Positions 44,475 to 58,029 of a DNA stretch of 64,000 nucleotides are shown here, piece by piece. The notes under the pieces were generated by a model, which was not told the DNA's origin, ran no database searches, and saw only the letters and a list, made by a program, of their open reading frames with translations. Position numbers and translations under genes: made by a program. Positions within the stretch are counted from its first letter, which is position 1. Each line of letters starts with the position of its first letter. The DNA comes from Isoetes taiwanensis (taxonomy: Eukaryota > Streptophyta > Lycopodiopsida > Isoetales > Isoetaceae): the NCBI GenBank assembly GCA_021234155.1, contig JAJEKV010000053.1, positions 5,916,488 to 5,980,487 of the forward strand, read 5' to 3'.

Positions 44475-44997
44475 GTTAGCACGGGCATCTAAGAGCAGTT
44501 GCATAAGAAATTTCTCTAGTTTGTAACACAATTTATCAAAACATTGCATGGTAGATGTTGAAGGTGAAGGAGAAGCTGTTAACTTTTTGGTATCTAAAAG
44601 TTCGTTGGATTGCATAAAACACAAATAAAAATGGACATATTATGATTGATGTATAATTCTTATTAGTGGCATCAATGCAGCTCAAGACAAATGCACTCTA
44701 TGTTATTGAAACGTACTGCTCTAGTTGTTCATCTGTAAGACATGAGAAAGTGATTGTTTCAAAAGAACGTGGATATTTGATGAAACCAACGCAACGGGTA
44801 ACTTTCTTGTTGTTTCTCCACTGCGCAAACTGAGCTGTTACACATTGCCAGAAGTAGTTTAAAAGCCAATAGGCCACATTGTGTTGTTACTCTTTATTCT
44901 GTGGGTATACAGCGCATGAGCTGAAAATTTCGCCATAACGCCGCTCTGTATGAGCACAAAATTTCCATTGATATAGATGATCAAGTGCAGATTGTCC

Positions 44998-45243
44998 AAG
45001 TACCTATCATTGTAGAATGTCAGAACTGCTCTCATATGTACTTTGACCTAAATTTAAAGTAAACACTGCAGTTCCACATCTATTGCACATCAAGCAGTTG
45101 TTCTGGTAGAGAAATTATGTAAGTACCTATCATTGTAGGATGTCAGAACTGCTCATATGTACTTTGACCTTTAATTCAAGGTAAACACTGCAGCTCCACA
45201 TCTAATGCACATCAAGCAGTTGTTCTGGTAGAAAAATTGTGCA
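44998..45243. repeat. ~122-bp tandem duplication
   Basis: Two units run from AAGTACCTATCATTGTAG to AGCAGTTGTTCTGGTAGA, with a few indels. Confidence 0.85.
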
Positions 45244-47670
45244 AGTATCAATTATCAATTAAGCTAGAATTGACATCACAAATACTATAACATAGCCTTT
45301 GGCCATCTTTCAACCTCATCCTGCAGAAAAACTCTTATTGTCTATAAAGTGCTCGTAAATAATAAAGTGCAGTGCTCTATATGTCAATAACTAACATCAG
45401 TCCAACAAAAACATTCAAAGTCCATTTCAAACAACGTATAGAAGCATGCATCTTCCTTTACTGAGGGTCTGGCTAATATAATTCGTTTAACTCTTACATG
45501 AACTCTCTAATTATTTGTTGACATCCTAGATCTTTTCTGTAGTCAAGTATGTAAAAAACAGCAGGGTTGTTAGAGGCTGGCATTTATGTGAAGGACATCT
45601 AGCATCTTCCAGTTCCACCAGCACACAAATTATCTATATGTCCTTCCCACAGGATTTCAGATAATAACATCATCATCCCCTTTATCTGGAAGAGGAGGTG
45701 CAAAAATAAGGGAATCGGTAACTTTCGGGCTTTTGCTTACCGAAATAACTGATAACTTCTTGCACCAGCAGTTCCTTCACTCTTGGTCCTCGAACTATTA
45801 CCATGTCATTCCCACTAGCCACTTCCACCATCTTCGGCAAAAGTGAAGACATGACCGGGGGTCAGAGCATGCAATCTTTGTTGCCACAAGTTGATGCATA
45901 AATAAGAATATTCATTTCGTTTTTACTTGCCCCTAGCTAAGATGTCTGATAATAGAAACGCTGCAGCATTTCTTGAATCCCACTGTACCTGATCTGCATC
46001 ATGACAATGTCAAGATCAAATCTGCAAGAATCAAGCATGATAGTCTTTAATGCTTGGTTCGGTTCAACTGGAAGGTTGAGAAGCCCCATCAAGCCATTCT
46101 GTTTGATAGAAGAGTCAATCGCTGCAATTGAAATATTCCACTTTGCTAGTGTCATACTATGTTTCCGCTCATGCAAACAAAGCAATGCCAATCCTCATCC
46201 ACGTGGCAAACATGGTAAGACAAGCATGAAAAATGGTACAAAATATTACCTCACTTAAACAATGCACCATTTGTAGTTTTAAGTTCAGTACATCAGAACA
46301 ACGCCCATGCTGTGATATGCTCCGAAATCATGGCCTTCCCATTGCAAAAGCATAATCCATTTTTGTAAGTAGGTGAGGTGAATCTTAGATCTGTTCGAAC
46401 TGGCAGACCTTCTCCCAATCATTAACTGCTTGAGTAAATGCAAATGCTTCAGTATTGTAGAAATGGGCATAATGATCATGAATATCGTCCTCTAACATGG
46501 ATTTAGTGTGATAAAGGAGAATAACAAGCGTGACCATTAAGTTATAGTAAACCATAATTAGTTGCTAACTAAGACAACGAGAGTCACTACAAAAACATTC
46601 TCAGAAATGGGCCAAATACAGAAGCCGAATACATGGAGGTTTCAGCTCAACATATACAGCCTCCAATGAAGCAAGCAAAGGAGCGACAAATCCTCTTCTC
46701 TCCATCTGAAGGTAGTAAGAACCCTGTGTGTAATTTAAGAATGAAGTGCTAGAAATTAGCTGTAGAGGGATGCATTTTCTCCAACAGTTTTGTTTCTCTT
46801 ATCTGTTCAAACTATCTGAGGAAAGGCAAGACTAGACATGACAATACCGCCACCACTGTTAGTCTACACGATGAAAACGAAAAGCAAAGACTGGTTGTTT
46901 GCATAGGAAATACCGTTGCATAAGAATTCGACGGATAATTTGTACCATAGACGGGGCTTCGAAGCAGAATTGCCCTAACGATGCTCCCATCTGCATAGTT
47001 GACATGATGGGCTGAAGCTAACGTTGATGTTCAACCATTTGGAGGTAAGACTTCCTGTCTCATTCGCTTCTGTCCGATTCATGAAAAAATTCTTCCCTTT
47101 GCCTTGCTTCTGAAGGAAATTAAGACCCAAATCATTTACCTCTTACAGAGAATAGTAGCTATGCAGAAAATTATTAAAACATTTTGCTGAATATACAATC
47201 GTGCAACCGAGGCATGCCTTGCAGAAGGAGAAATTCTGCTTTTTAGGTTTTGAGAAAAGATTGGAGAAGCTGAAGCAGCCTTTAGCGCCTGGTTTTCTGC
47301 AACAACCATAGTCGAAAATGCAATATACAGACCTGGGCACTAATTTCATTAAGGATTTCTAATTTCCTTGACCATAGATTTGAATTTTCGAAGATCCACA
47401 CCTTGAACAGAAAATATTGGAAGCAAGAGTAGGCAAGGCTCGATCTTACACCAAAACTCTGAACTTCCTTGTCTCAAAACCTAATGCAGAGCCGGATCTG
47501 CCATAGCCGAGTTGGGCCTGTAATTTCTTGGGTTTTCTAATTTCCCTGGCCGTAGGATTCGAAATTAGAGAATCGGACGGCCCAAAATAATTTTAGGTGA
47601 CGTGGTATGACACGTGGCATAGCTAGGAATGCAGGAAATCGGGCAGGGGGGTTAGGCAACCCTGCTAATA

Positions 47671-47790
47671 AAAAGGAGGTTTTGGAGGAATTTAACCTGG
47701 ATAGTAATATGCTTGTTGCGCCTTCTGCTTGGTTCCCATAGGTCAATTGATGTCCGTAGACGAAAAAAGCTTTAATTCTATTCTATTCCA
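47671..47790. repeat. Repeat R2, copy 2
   Basis: It matches 17061-17185 and was parted from repeat A copy 2 by the 6-kb insertion. About 20 bp later the ProRS duplication begins. Confidence 0.75.
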
Positions 47791-47997
47791 TTGAAATTGT
47801 AGACACTACCAAAACACAAAAGAGAGCAACTGCACACCGGTGGTCATCTTAAATTCATTTTTGTCGGGGAGGGACAGTGGGCACCCTCACTCAATCCAGG
47901 CCGTCCAAATCCAGAATGGGTTTCCTTCGGGCAAGAGACCAAAGCCCTAATTGTTAGCTGCTACCTTCGGCAGCAAAGGCAGCCGTGGTAGCAGCTA

Positions 47998-48189
47998 TGG
48001 GATCAGGTTTAATTTCTCAACTCTCTCTCGTTCTTCCAATCTACAGGTTCATCTTACTGATTCTCTCGTCGATGACAGCTAAGAAGAAGGAGGTAAAGAA
48101 AGATACTGAGGCTACGGGATCAGGTTTAATTTCTCGACTCCCTCTTGTTCTTCCAATTCTACTGGTTCATCTTACTGATTTTCTCATCA

Positions 48190-48200
<11 letters not shown>
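47998..48200 (+). repeat. ~117-bp tandem duplication over the ProRS start
   Basis: GGGATCAGGTTTAATTTCTC and ATGACAGCTAAGAAGAAGG each occur twice. The first ATG copy (48073) runs into a TAA after 43 codons and would act as an upstream frame. The second (48190) opens the enzyme. The same duplication is present in the truncated copy at 33100-33300, so it predates the larger duplication. Confidence 0.85.
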
Positions 48201-50989
<2,789 letters not shown>

Positions 50990-51417
50990 ACTCCTAAAAA
51001 TAGCATAAAAATCAGGAACTTGTAACAACAAAATTTAAGCTCAAAAACTGAAAAGAGACACAGAAATGGTAAATTCAAGATTGGGAGGATAACTTGAAAA
51101 AAAAGGAAATTGGGAGGTGACTTCAAAAGCTCCTAAGATTGTCATTACGATCTATGCGGCCTTTTAGCCATCTTATTAAATTTGAGCGACCCGGGATTGC
51201 TTTAGCTTGCTTTAGCTTTCTGTGTCTGAATTTAACCAGTTGTCAAACTGCGTAATCAACAACTGAAACTGCATAATTAACAACTGAAACTGCATAATCA
51301 ACACCAGATAAAGATAGATGGGTAGATAAGAGGATGTCCAACGATACAAAATTTTCCCACAAAATTGAGAAACGGCTTTTGACGGAACATGAATTTGCTA
51401 TCAATTGTAGGACTATG

Positions 51418-51551
51418 TAATCTACGGGAGGGGGGGCATTCCGCCCTAGGCTGCGCCGCCAGCCGAGGCGGTGCACGAGCGATGAAGCCGCGAGTGCCGC
51501 TGAGGTTGTGCGCGTCCCCGAGAGGGCGGAATGACCCCCTCCCGTAGATTA
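51418..51551. mobile_element. 134-bp GC-rich MITE with ~30-bp inverted ends
   Basis: The ends are TAATCTACGGGAGGGGG and CCCCCTCCCGTAGATTA, continuing inwards as CATTCCGCCCT and AGGGCGGAAT. The centre is CpG-rich, in sharp contrast to the AT-rich flanks. No target duplication longer than TA is obvious. Confidence 0.75.
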
Positions 51552-51954
51552 CGGGACGGAATAAAGTGTAGGTCCAAATAATTACTACGAACATGATCGT
51601 GACTGTTCTGGTGTGGTGTCGAATCTGGTCTGAGAAAGCTTCAAATCAACTTGGAATCGCTGATAATCTGCGGACATAGCCTCTACAAAATAGATTGCTC
51701 CACTCCTACTTCTTCCCTTGCTTCTGTGAATCCAAGCTCAGAGAAAACAGAGCTCTTTGTTTCTAGCTTCTATTTCTCTGTTTCTAGCTCAAAGAAAACA
51801 TAGCTCTCTGTTTCGAGAACTTCGGCTTTGTTGAATCTGAGGACGACTTCAGCAAATCCTGACGGCTTCAGCTTTGTAGTAAATCTGAGAGACTTTCTTC
51901 GGCTTTGTACTTCGGCTTTGTTCGGTAACTGAAGACACATCGCAAACAGGTAAG

Positions 51955-52175
51955 CAGGGCTTCGGATCAAACAGGTAAACAAGGCTGAAACAGGTGAATA
52001 GGGCTTCGAATCAAACAAATAAACAAGGCCGGAACACATGGGAACAAATAGGGAAGCGGCAGTGCTTCGGATCAAACAGGTAAACAAGGCTGAAACAGGT
52101 GAATAGGGCTTCGGATCAAACAAATAAACAAGGCCGAAACACAGGGGAACAAATAGGGAAGTGGCGGTGCCGCTC
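51955..52175. repeat. 108-bp tandem repeat, two copies, open on the minus strand
   Basis: The unit contains GGATCAAACAGGTAAACAAG and GGGAACAAATAGGGAAG. Because 108 is a multiple of three, the minus strand stays open and repeats a 36-residue unit (for example KPYSPVSALFTCLIRS). That is probably a by-product rather than a gene. Confidence 0.75.
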
Positions 52176-52489
52176 TGCAAGCGGCGGAGGATATTGCATG
52201 AAAAAAAAACACGCACAATTTCACAGTAATTTGAACCTACCGTTTATTACGATATATTTTTGCATAAATACTTAAGTTTATGTATGCCACCATCGGCTGC
52301 ATTGTTTGAAGCCTCACGTACATTTAGGAGGTGTCTTTATATTTAAGCATCTTTATCTTCACGTCACTAACTATAGAGGACATGCTTTTTAATTCTTAAT
52401 TATCTAACTATAAAGGACATGCCTTTTAAGACTTAGTTATCTAACGTATACATGTCAGGAAATAACAATCCATCAGAAATGGGGACTCC

Positions 52490-53450
52490 AGACGGATAGG
52501 GGCAGAAGTAACTTAATTTATATGGAATAGTCCCATCAGCCCGAAGATAAAGGCCTTTATGTGGCAGCTATGGCGCAAAAGCTTGGCAACCAATAGTAAG
52601 AGGCACAAATTATCGATGACTAACTCTGATGTTTGTGACAGGTGTTTGAATGCTAGGGAGGATGAGAATCATTTGTTTAGACAATGCATATGGTTAGAAT
52701 AGATTGGAGCTTGCCTCTAATATCTTTGGTTTAGATCTTATAGCCTTAAATGAGGCTGATTTCTTTATGCCTTCTAACCCTTATGACTGGAGGATCTACA
52801 TTCTCCTATGGAGAATCTGAAAAGGAAGAAATGCCTTCATTTTTAAGTGTGAAATTATCTCCCCTGAAGGGATAATTAAGCAGGTTCAATATGATATTAA
52901 CTGGATTTATGAGATTAACAGCTAATTTTGTTGCATTTTTAGAGGTTTTATTCATGCTGACGAGAAAACTTAAATGGAGCAGAATCAACCTCAGGGCAAA
53001 TAATGAATGGATGAAGATTTTTGGAGCGGTTATCATGGAGCACGAGGACACCTGTGGATGCGGATGCTGCTGTGACCAGAACTACAATGCTCGAAGGGAA
53101 TTGTTTTGCAAGGCCAAAGACTCCAGGGGCAAATTTAATATGGCAAAGGCGAAGTTTTGTATGTGCATTTATTGCACATTCCATTTGGTGGTGTGGTCAG
53201 AGGAAAAGCAAGGAAATGCAAGAATTTTAATCTCAAGTCTTATCATTAGATCATTTGATATCTCTTTTCTGGAAAAGGGGATATCGATAAAACTTCGAAG
53301 TTATGCCGATCCATAATTTCTTTTAAGTCTGTTGGCGACCTTTGAGAAACATTTTATTTATAGGGTTATACTTCCCTTGAAAAAAGTGGTTTTTGTAAAA
53401 TTTTCCAAACTTATATTAATATAAATCTATACAAAGCCTTCAAAAAAAAA
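52490..53450 (+). mobile_element. Degenerate LINE 3' part with zinc-binding reverse-transcriptase tail
   Basis: The segment 52500-52710 encodes SPISPKIKAFMWQLWRKSL, then CDRCLNAREDENHLFRQC. This is the zinc-binding module (C-x2-C ... H-x4-C) found C-terminal to plant non-LTR reverse transcriptases. Weak, broken coding follows where an RNase-H domain is usual. The element closes with AATATAAATCTATACAAAGC, CTTC and an A run at 53438-53449. Stops and shifts show that it is dead. The 5' end and target duplication were not found. Confidence 0.8.
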
Positions 53451-55200
53451 AAAGGTATGTTGTTATATTGCGAAAAGCTGAAGGCTTGCACCTAATTACT
53501 TAACATACGAAAGATGCCCAAAGTTTCACTTATGTACCATTAATTCTAGGTTTTAAAGCATGAAATAAATGCTTTGAAACTAGATACCTCCACATATTTT
53601 TATTATACACGCATCATCGACGTTCTGAAATAATAGTAGTTTCCCATTGTCGATAAAAGCAGTCTGCCACTATACTGACTTGTTATAGTAGACCCTTAAT
53701 TGTCTATGAAGCAAGAAGTTAGAAGACAATAGGGAAAAAACCTTGATAAAATAAAATATTACAAGCACTGTCATCCATCAAGGTGAGAGAGCTTACCTCC
53801 AGTAACCAAGCTATTTTGAACAAGATAGAACTTCACAATAAGTTGAAGTCATGGATTGTACTACGGTTTTCCAACTGCATTTATCTAAACTTTTTAGAAA
53901 AAACCTTTGCTTTGTTTATCCCATCTTTTGCCATCTTTCTCCCATCTTTCAATCAATAGAGTGACTATCGATGGTTTTAAAATTTCGTTAATGGTGCTGC
54001 ATAAAAAAAATTCCACCCACATTTGAAGCAAAATAGATGATGTTACTTGTGAGCAAAGACAGACAATATTGCACAGACAAAACAAAAAACGTGACAAACA
54101 TAATGCGCAGTTCACGTACACGTAACAATGCATTTTACGGTACAACATGACTCACATACCATAGTCATGTACTCTGCCACTTAGAGGAAAGCTTTTCTGA
54201 TATGGACTATGCAAATTTGCAAGTGCAGTATTTCATAAGCTTCCAAGCCATTCATATTTGCTATTTCAAAACAGGCATATCTCTTCCATATTTTATCGAG
54301 AAAATCAGTGTGTCATTGCCATCAATGGCAAGTTCTATAATTTGCAGCCTTTGGCTTTATAAGATAGTAGGACTTTGAAAGTTTTCCAAGTTCTATGGCA
54401 TTTTCTGCACATCTATATTATATATAAATATGTATTATAAGAATGTATTAATACTGCGCATTAAATCATTGTATATGACATCCCACATATTAGGAATTAA
54501 ATTAAACCATTGAATAACCCCCTCCACCCCAACAACCAAAAAGGTTGATGTGTCATACAAGGCATCCACCCGGTAGTCTCGGTGGTTGGATGTAAACTTT
54601 TGAACAATCTTGGCCATTGTTAGGTGCGACTTCGTTTTTGAAAAGTTTTAGTTAACTATTAGTTAGAAATACGGTTTTGTTGCAAAGGTTTGGCATACTT
54701 TCATGTATGTACATAGGGTTCCTCGCCTCTGGTTGGGCCCTACAATATGAATATCACCAAAACAACTTGGAGAGGGGGTTTTGGGGGGATTTTATTATAT
54801 GGTTTAATTTCCTCATATGTGGGATGCCATGTAATGATTTTATGTCTTGATATTAATACTATTTATATAATATATATTTATATATAATGTAGGTGTGCAT
54901 GGGTCCAAAAATTTTTTGGGCCTTAGGAACCTAGGAGTAATTTTGTATAACACGAGCTCCATGCTTAGAAAATGTTTACAATGGAACTACATGGAAAATG
55001 GATCATGGGATATGAAATAATATTAATACATCAACGAACATGGGATAACATATGTTGTAGAACACAAGAAAGTGTAAATATCCCTAGTTGAGCATATCTT
55101 CTTCTCTGATAGCTTGCCTTGTAGCTTCAAATACTTTAAAATTATACCATGGCCTCTCAGAGCATTGAAATATGTTTATAGTCGAAGGCAACTTTGTAGC
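53451..55200. other. No gene seen; one MITE-like block
   Basis: The sequence is AT-rich with no convincing frame. Around 54730-54935 are GGGGGTTTTGGGGGGATTTT and a TTTTTTGGGCC end, which resemble the repeats at 24.5 and 27.7 kb. Confidence 0.4.
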
Positions 55201-55569
55201 AAGTAATAAAATGAGGGTGCGTTTATGCTTGATATGTGCCATTTTCCGCCCGTCAAGCAATTTTTTAGCAGTTTATTTCCGTTTTTACGGGCTTTCCGTG
55301 GCGGCGGGTAGTTTTGTGAGCCGTCGACCATAAAGTTGAAGGCGTGTGGTCGGAGAAGGCCACCGGTCGGGGAAAGCTTTTGGCGCAAACTTTACGCCTT
55401 CTTGAATCTCTGATGAATCACTGATTAATTCTCCTCGGGTTGCTGAAATTCATGATTTCCTGGATCGTTCGACCCATTACTGCAGTATCTTCAATTAATA
55501 TGGAGATAATTCATGTTTTGAGTTAAGAAAACTCTGTTTTTTTTATCACGAATTCAGCGACTTGAAGCA

Positions 55570-56348
55570 TGGCGACCAAAACCAATTCCGGCGGGTACAA
55601 GCTCCCTCTTGCATTTCTAAATTATTTTTAAGGGACCAAGCTAAGAACTTCGGTTTTGCAGGGAGTTACTTTTTGCAAGAACACCCATTGAATTTGCAAA
55701 GAATCGGAAACTTTTCGATGGAGGGAAAGAATCCAAGAAGTATCAAGTGGGCGAGATGTTCCAAATGGGAAAAACCTATGCCCAAAACCAAACAAAGATA
55801 CACATCAAGTTAATCAAGCCCCAGTTCAAAGGCGACACTCTGATTTGATAGAGAGTTTATCAAAACCGCTTCAAATAATGAATTGAGAACCCTTTTGCAA
55901 GGGCTTTTCGCTGGTCATATATTGCAAAGGCATTGCGAGAATCTTGACGATTTTAAGGTTAATTGGGCGAGAGTCTAGCGGTTGATGCTTACAGGGATTG
56001 GCCAAGCTCAGTGAACAAAGATCATGTGAATGCTTTCAAAGAAGAACACCAACTTTGCCTTCTTTGAATCACATAAGGTCACTTTCCCTAATGTATGAGG
56101 ATAGCAAGAAGGAATTGGTGCGGCTTGGGGCCGATTTGTTGAGAATGGAAGGTTCCATCGACCTTTCGAATGCAAACTTTAAGGATCTAGAAGAAGAGAT
56201 AAAGGAGAAGAGGTGGATGGAATTGCAGCTGTTCAGTCCTGATGAAGAAGTGGCAATACAAGAGTTACAACGGGATGAGCAAGCTCTCAAAGCTTTTTCT
56301 AGACAAGCGGATGTCGAAGGTGAACACATCGGGTTTGCGGGGAACTAA
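55570..56348 (+). pseudogene. Small gene of unknown family, two to four exons, probably broken
   Basis: An ATG at 55570 starts MATKTNSGG and meets a GTACAAG donor. After a TTTTGCAG acceptor (about 55671) the joined frame reads ELLFARTPIEFAKNRKLFDG, then KYQVGEMFQMGKTYAQNQTK and HIKLIKPQFKGDTLI, then TGA. A +1 shift continues as FDREFIKTASNNELRTLLQG. A last open part (55998-56348) gives a coiled-coil-like stretch, DLEEEIKEKRWMELQLFS, and ends IGFAGN. I do not recognise it. It lies directly beside the LTR at 56462. It could be a host gene remnant or an accessory gene of an element. Confidence 0.4.
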
Positions 56349-56461
56349 AGAAAGATATTTCTATTCTTAAATCGATATTGATAATTATTAAACTAATATG
56401 AAGTATTGGCATGCCAAGTGCAAGCATGTGGTTCATTTGCATCGAATGAGAAATCCAAGAA

Positions 56462-58014
56462 TGTGGCGGCCCCCGGCTCTATATGATGCCCGATCGTATA
56501 CAAACCGGAGATCATCCCTCAAACCAGACATCGCTTCGTGACATGAGGCCGTCCACCTAACATCGGGCTCTTGCTGGTGGCCAAGAACCCGACGGGGAAG
56601 AATGGACGTGTCATTCATCCCGTCTCCCTCGGGATCGATCTAGGCTGCGGAAGCGTAAACACAAATGAGCACATGACATCAATCAACAATAACATACCCA
56701 CCTCGAAGGGTGGTCCACCATATCCGCGATGGTTTGCAACAACACATCGGTACATCAACATAACATGGGGAAATCCTACCCAGGCTCGGACTCTTGGGAA
56801 AAAGGCCCGGCGGCTTGGGTCTTGGGATAACAATCTTGAGGCGAAATTTATGGCAAATGGATTTGGGCGGCATAGGAACATGGTGGTTGGGTAGTCCACT
56901 CCATCGCCCCTCCCGTGCATACTTTGCGGATAGGCTGAAAAAGTATTGGAGCGGCCAAGTAACTGCGGGTTCATAGCCAAAGGGGCTACTCTTGGGTTGC
57001 ATCTCCCCGGCTCGGCGGGCGGGGAGGAGATCACTCTCCTCCTCGAAGGTTCATGCTAATCCGCAGGCGAGCTAGAGAGCCAGCGCTTCGTAAATGACTT
57101 GAACCCCTAGAAGATGGCGCATCACCCAAGAGGTGTCGAGCCCATACCACCGCCCCTCCGCGCAGTGCAGGGTATTAGGCCTAGCCCACAATGTTCCCCG
57201 GCCGTCGCTTCATGCGGAGGGATCAACTATGATCGGACAAGCCCTTCCTTGTTAGCGGTCTAGCTCCGCCACCCACGGCCGAGGCGGGCTCTTATGCAAA
57301 GCCGCATTAATTGGGAATTAATGGGCTAACTATGATCATACAACTACTTGGGCTCGGGTCTCTACCCCCTTCCCAATACACAAGAGTGGCATAGAATGTC
57401 AAAACATCATCAACAGAACTGAACATAGCGAGAATACATCTATTCTAATCTACCTAATCATACATGGTTAGGTTCCTTTGTTAGTGTCTATCATTTTTTA
57501 GTCACGTAGGGGTTAAGCCTATAGCTAAGAATGGATGTTAAACCCTCTTGAAAGAGGCCTGATAACTTCGGATCTACCTATTGAATCAACCACCCACCCG
57601 CATCTTGGCGGCTCCCCACTCCTCTGGCGTCCATGCTGCTGATCTGGTCTGCTGATCTTGGATCGGTACGCAACACCGAGATCCGACTTCTGCTTCGGAT
57701 TCGGTGAATGCATCCTCTTTTGCTCCAATCCGAGACTTCGGTGAGAACGAAAGGTTTCCCTTTTAGGGTTTATGCCCCTTTATCTCCACGCATTTAGGGC
57801 TGGTCCTTTTTTGGTCAATGGGTCATTGCCGTGGCAAAAGGGATTATATTCACATGTTGCTTTAACATGTGCAATATAATGGTTCACAAGGTCGTACCCT
57901 AGGGTACTACCCTTCTGATCGTACATGTACATGTCGATGCGAGTCGACATGTACTAGTGACGTCGATTATAATATCACGTATTCATGCAGGTATGTTATC
58001 TTTGGAGCGTCACA
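56462..58014 (-). mobile_element. 3' LTR of a retrotransposon, ~1.55 kb
   Basis: On the minus strand it starts TGTGACGCTCC at 58014 and ends GCCGCCACA at 56462, giving TGTG..CACA borders. It is directly preceded by a purine tract, AAGGGGGGAGAA. The GC-rich, CpG-rich sequence differs from the flanks. The frames inside are not genes. The partner 5' LTR is outside the window, so the target duplication cannot be checked. Confidence 0.8.
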
Positions 58015-58029
58015 TTCTCCCCCCTTGAA
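58015..58029 (-). promoter_or_regulatory. Polypurine tract next to the 3' LTR
   Basis: The minus strand reads TTCAAGGGGGGAGAA and abuts the LTR start TGTG with no gap. This is the primer site for plus-strand DNA synthesis in LTR elements. Confidence 0.75.

Larger units (their letters stand above)
41633..47666. mobile_element. ~6.0-kb insertion splitting repeats A and R2
   Basis: In copy 1 (17050) repeat A runs straight into R2 through AAAAATAAAAAGG. Here the two parts are separated by 6,034 bp. The flanks show AATAA on both sides (41628-41632 and 47667-47671). Its ends are short inverted repeats, CTAGCAG at the left and CTGCT(AA) at the right, with CAGGGTTG and CAACCCTG close by. A 3-bp TAA duplication with YTAGCAG ends would fit a PIF/Harbinger-like element, but no transposase is seen. 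Inside are a PPR relic, a hAT element and several tandem repeats. Only about 42.3-42.87 and 45.3-47.6 kb lack any identified feature. Confidence 0.6.

Noticed and set aside
44264-44479. 71-codon frame with repeated NVIHTSLRIYLPFVRA
   Set aside because: It is created by the ~79-bp tandem repeat; unit lengths change the frame.
51770-52216. 148-codon minus-strand frame with 36-residue repeats
   Set aside because: A 108-bp tandem repeat keeps the frame open; there is no other sign of coding.
56615-57034. Overlapping frames on both strands at 56.6-57.0 kb
   Set aside because: They fall inside the LTR, which is GC-rich and open by chance.
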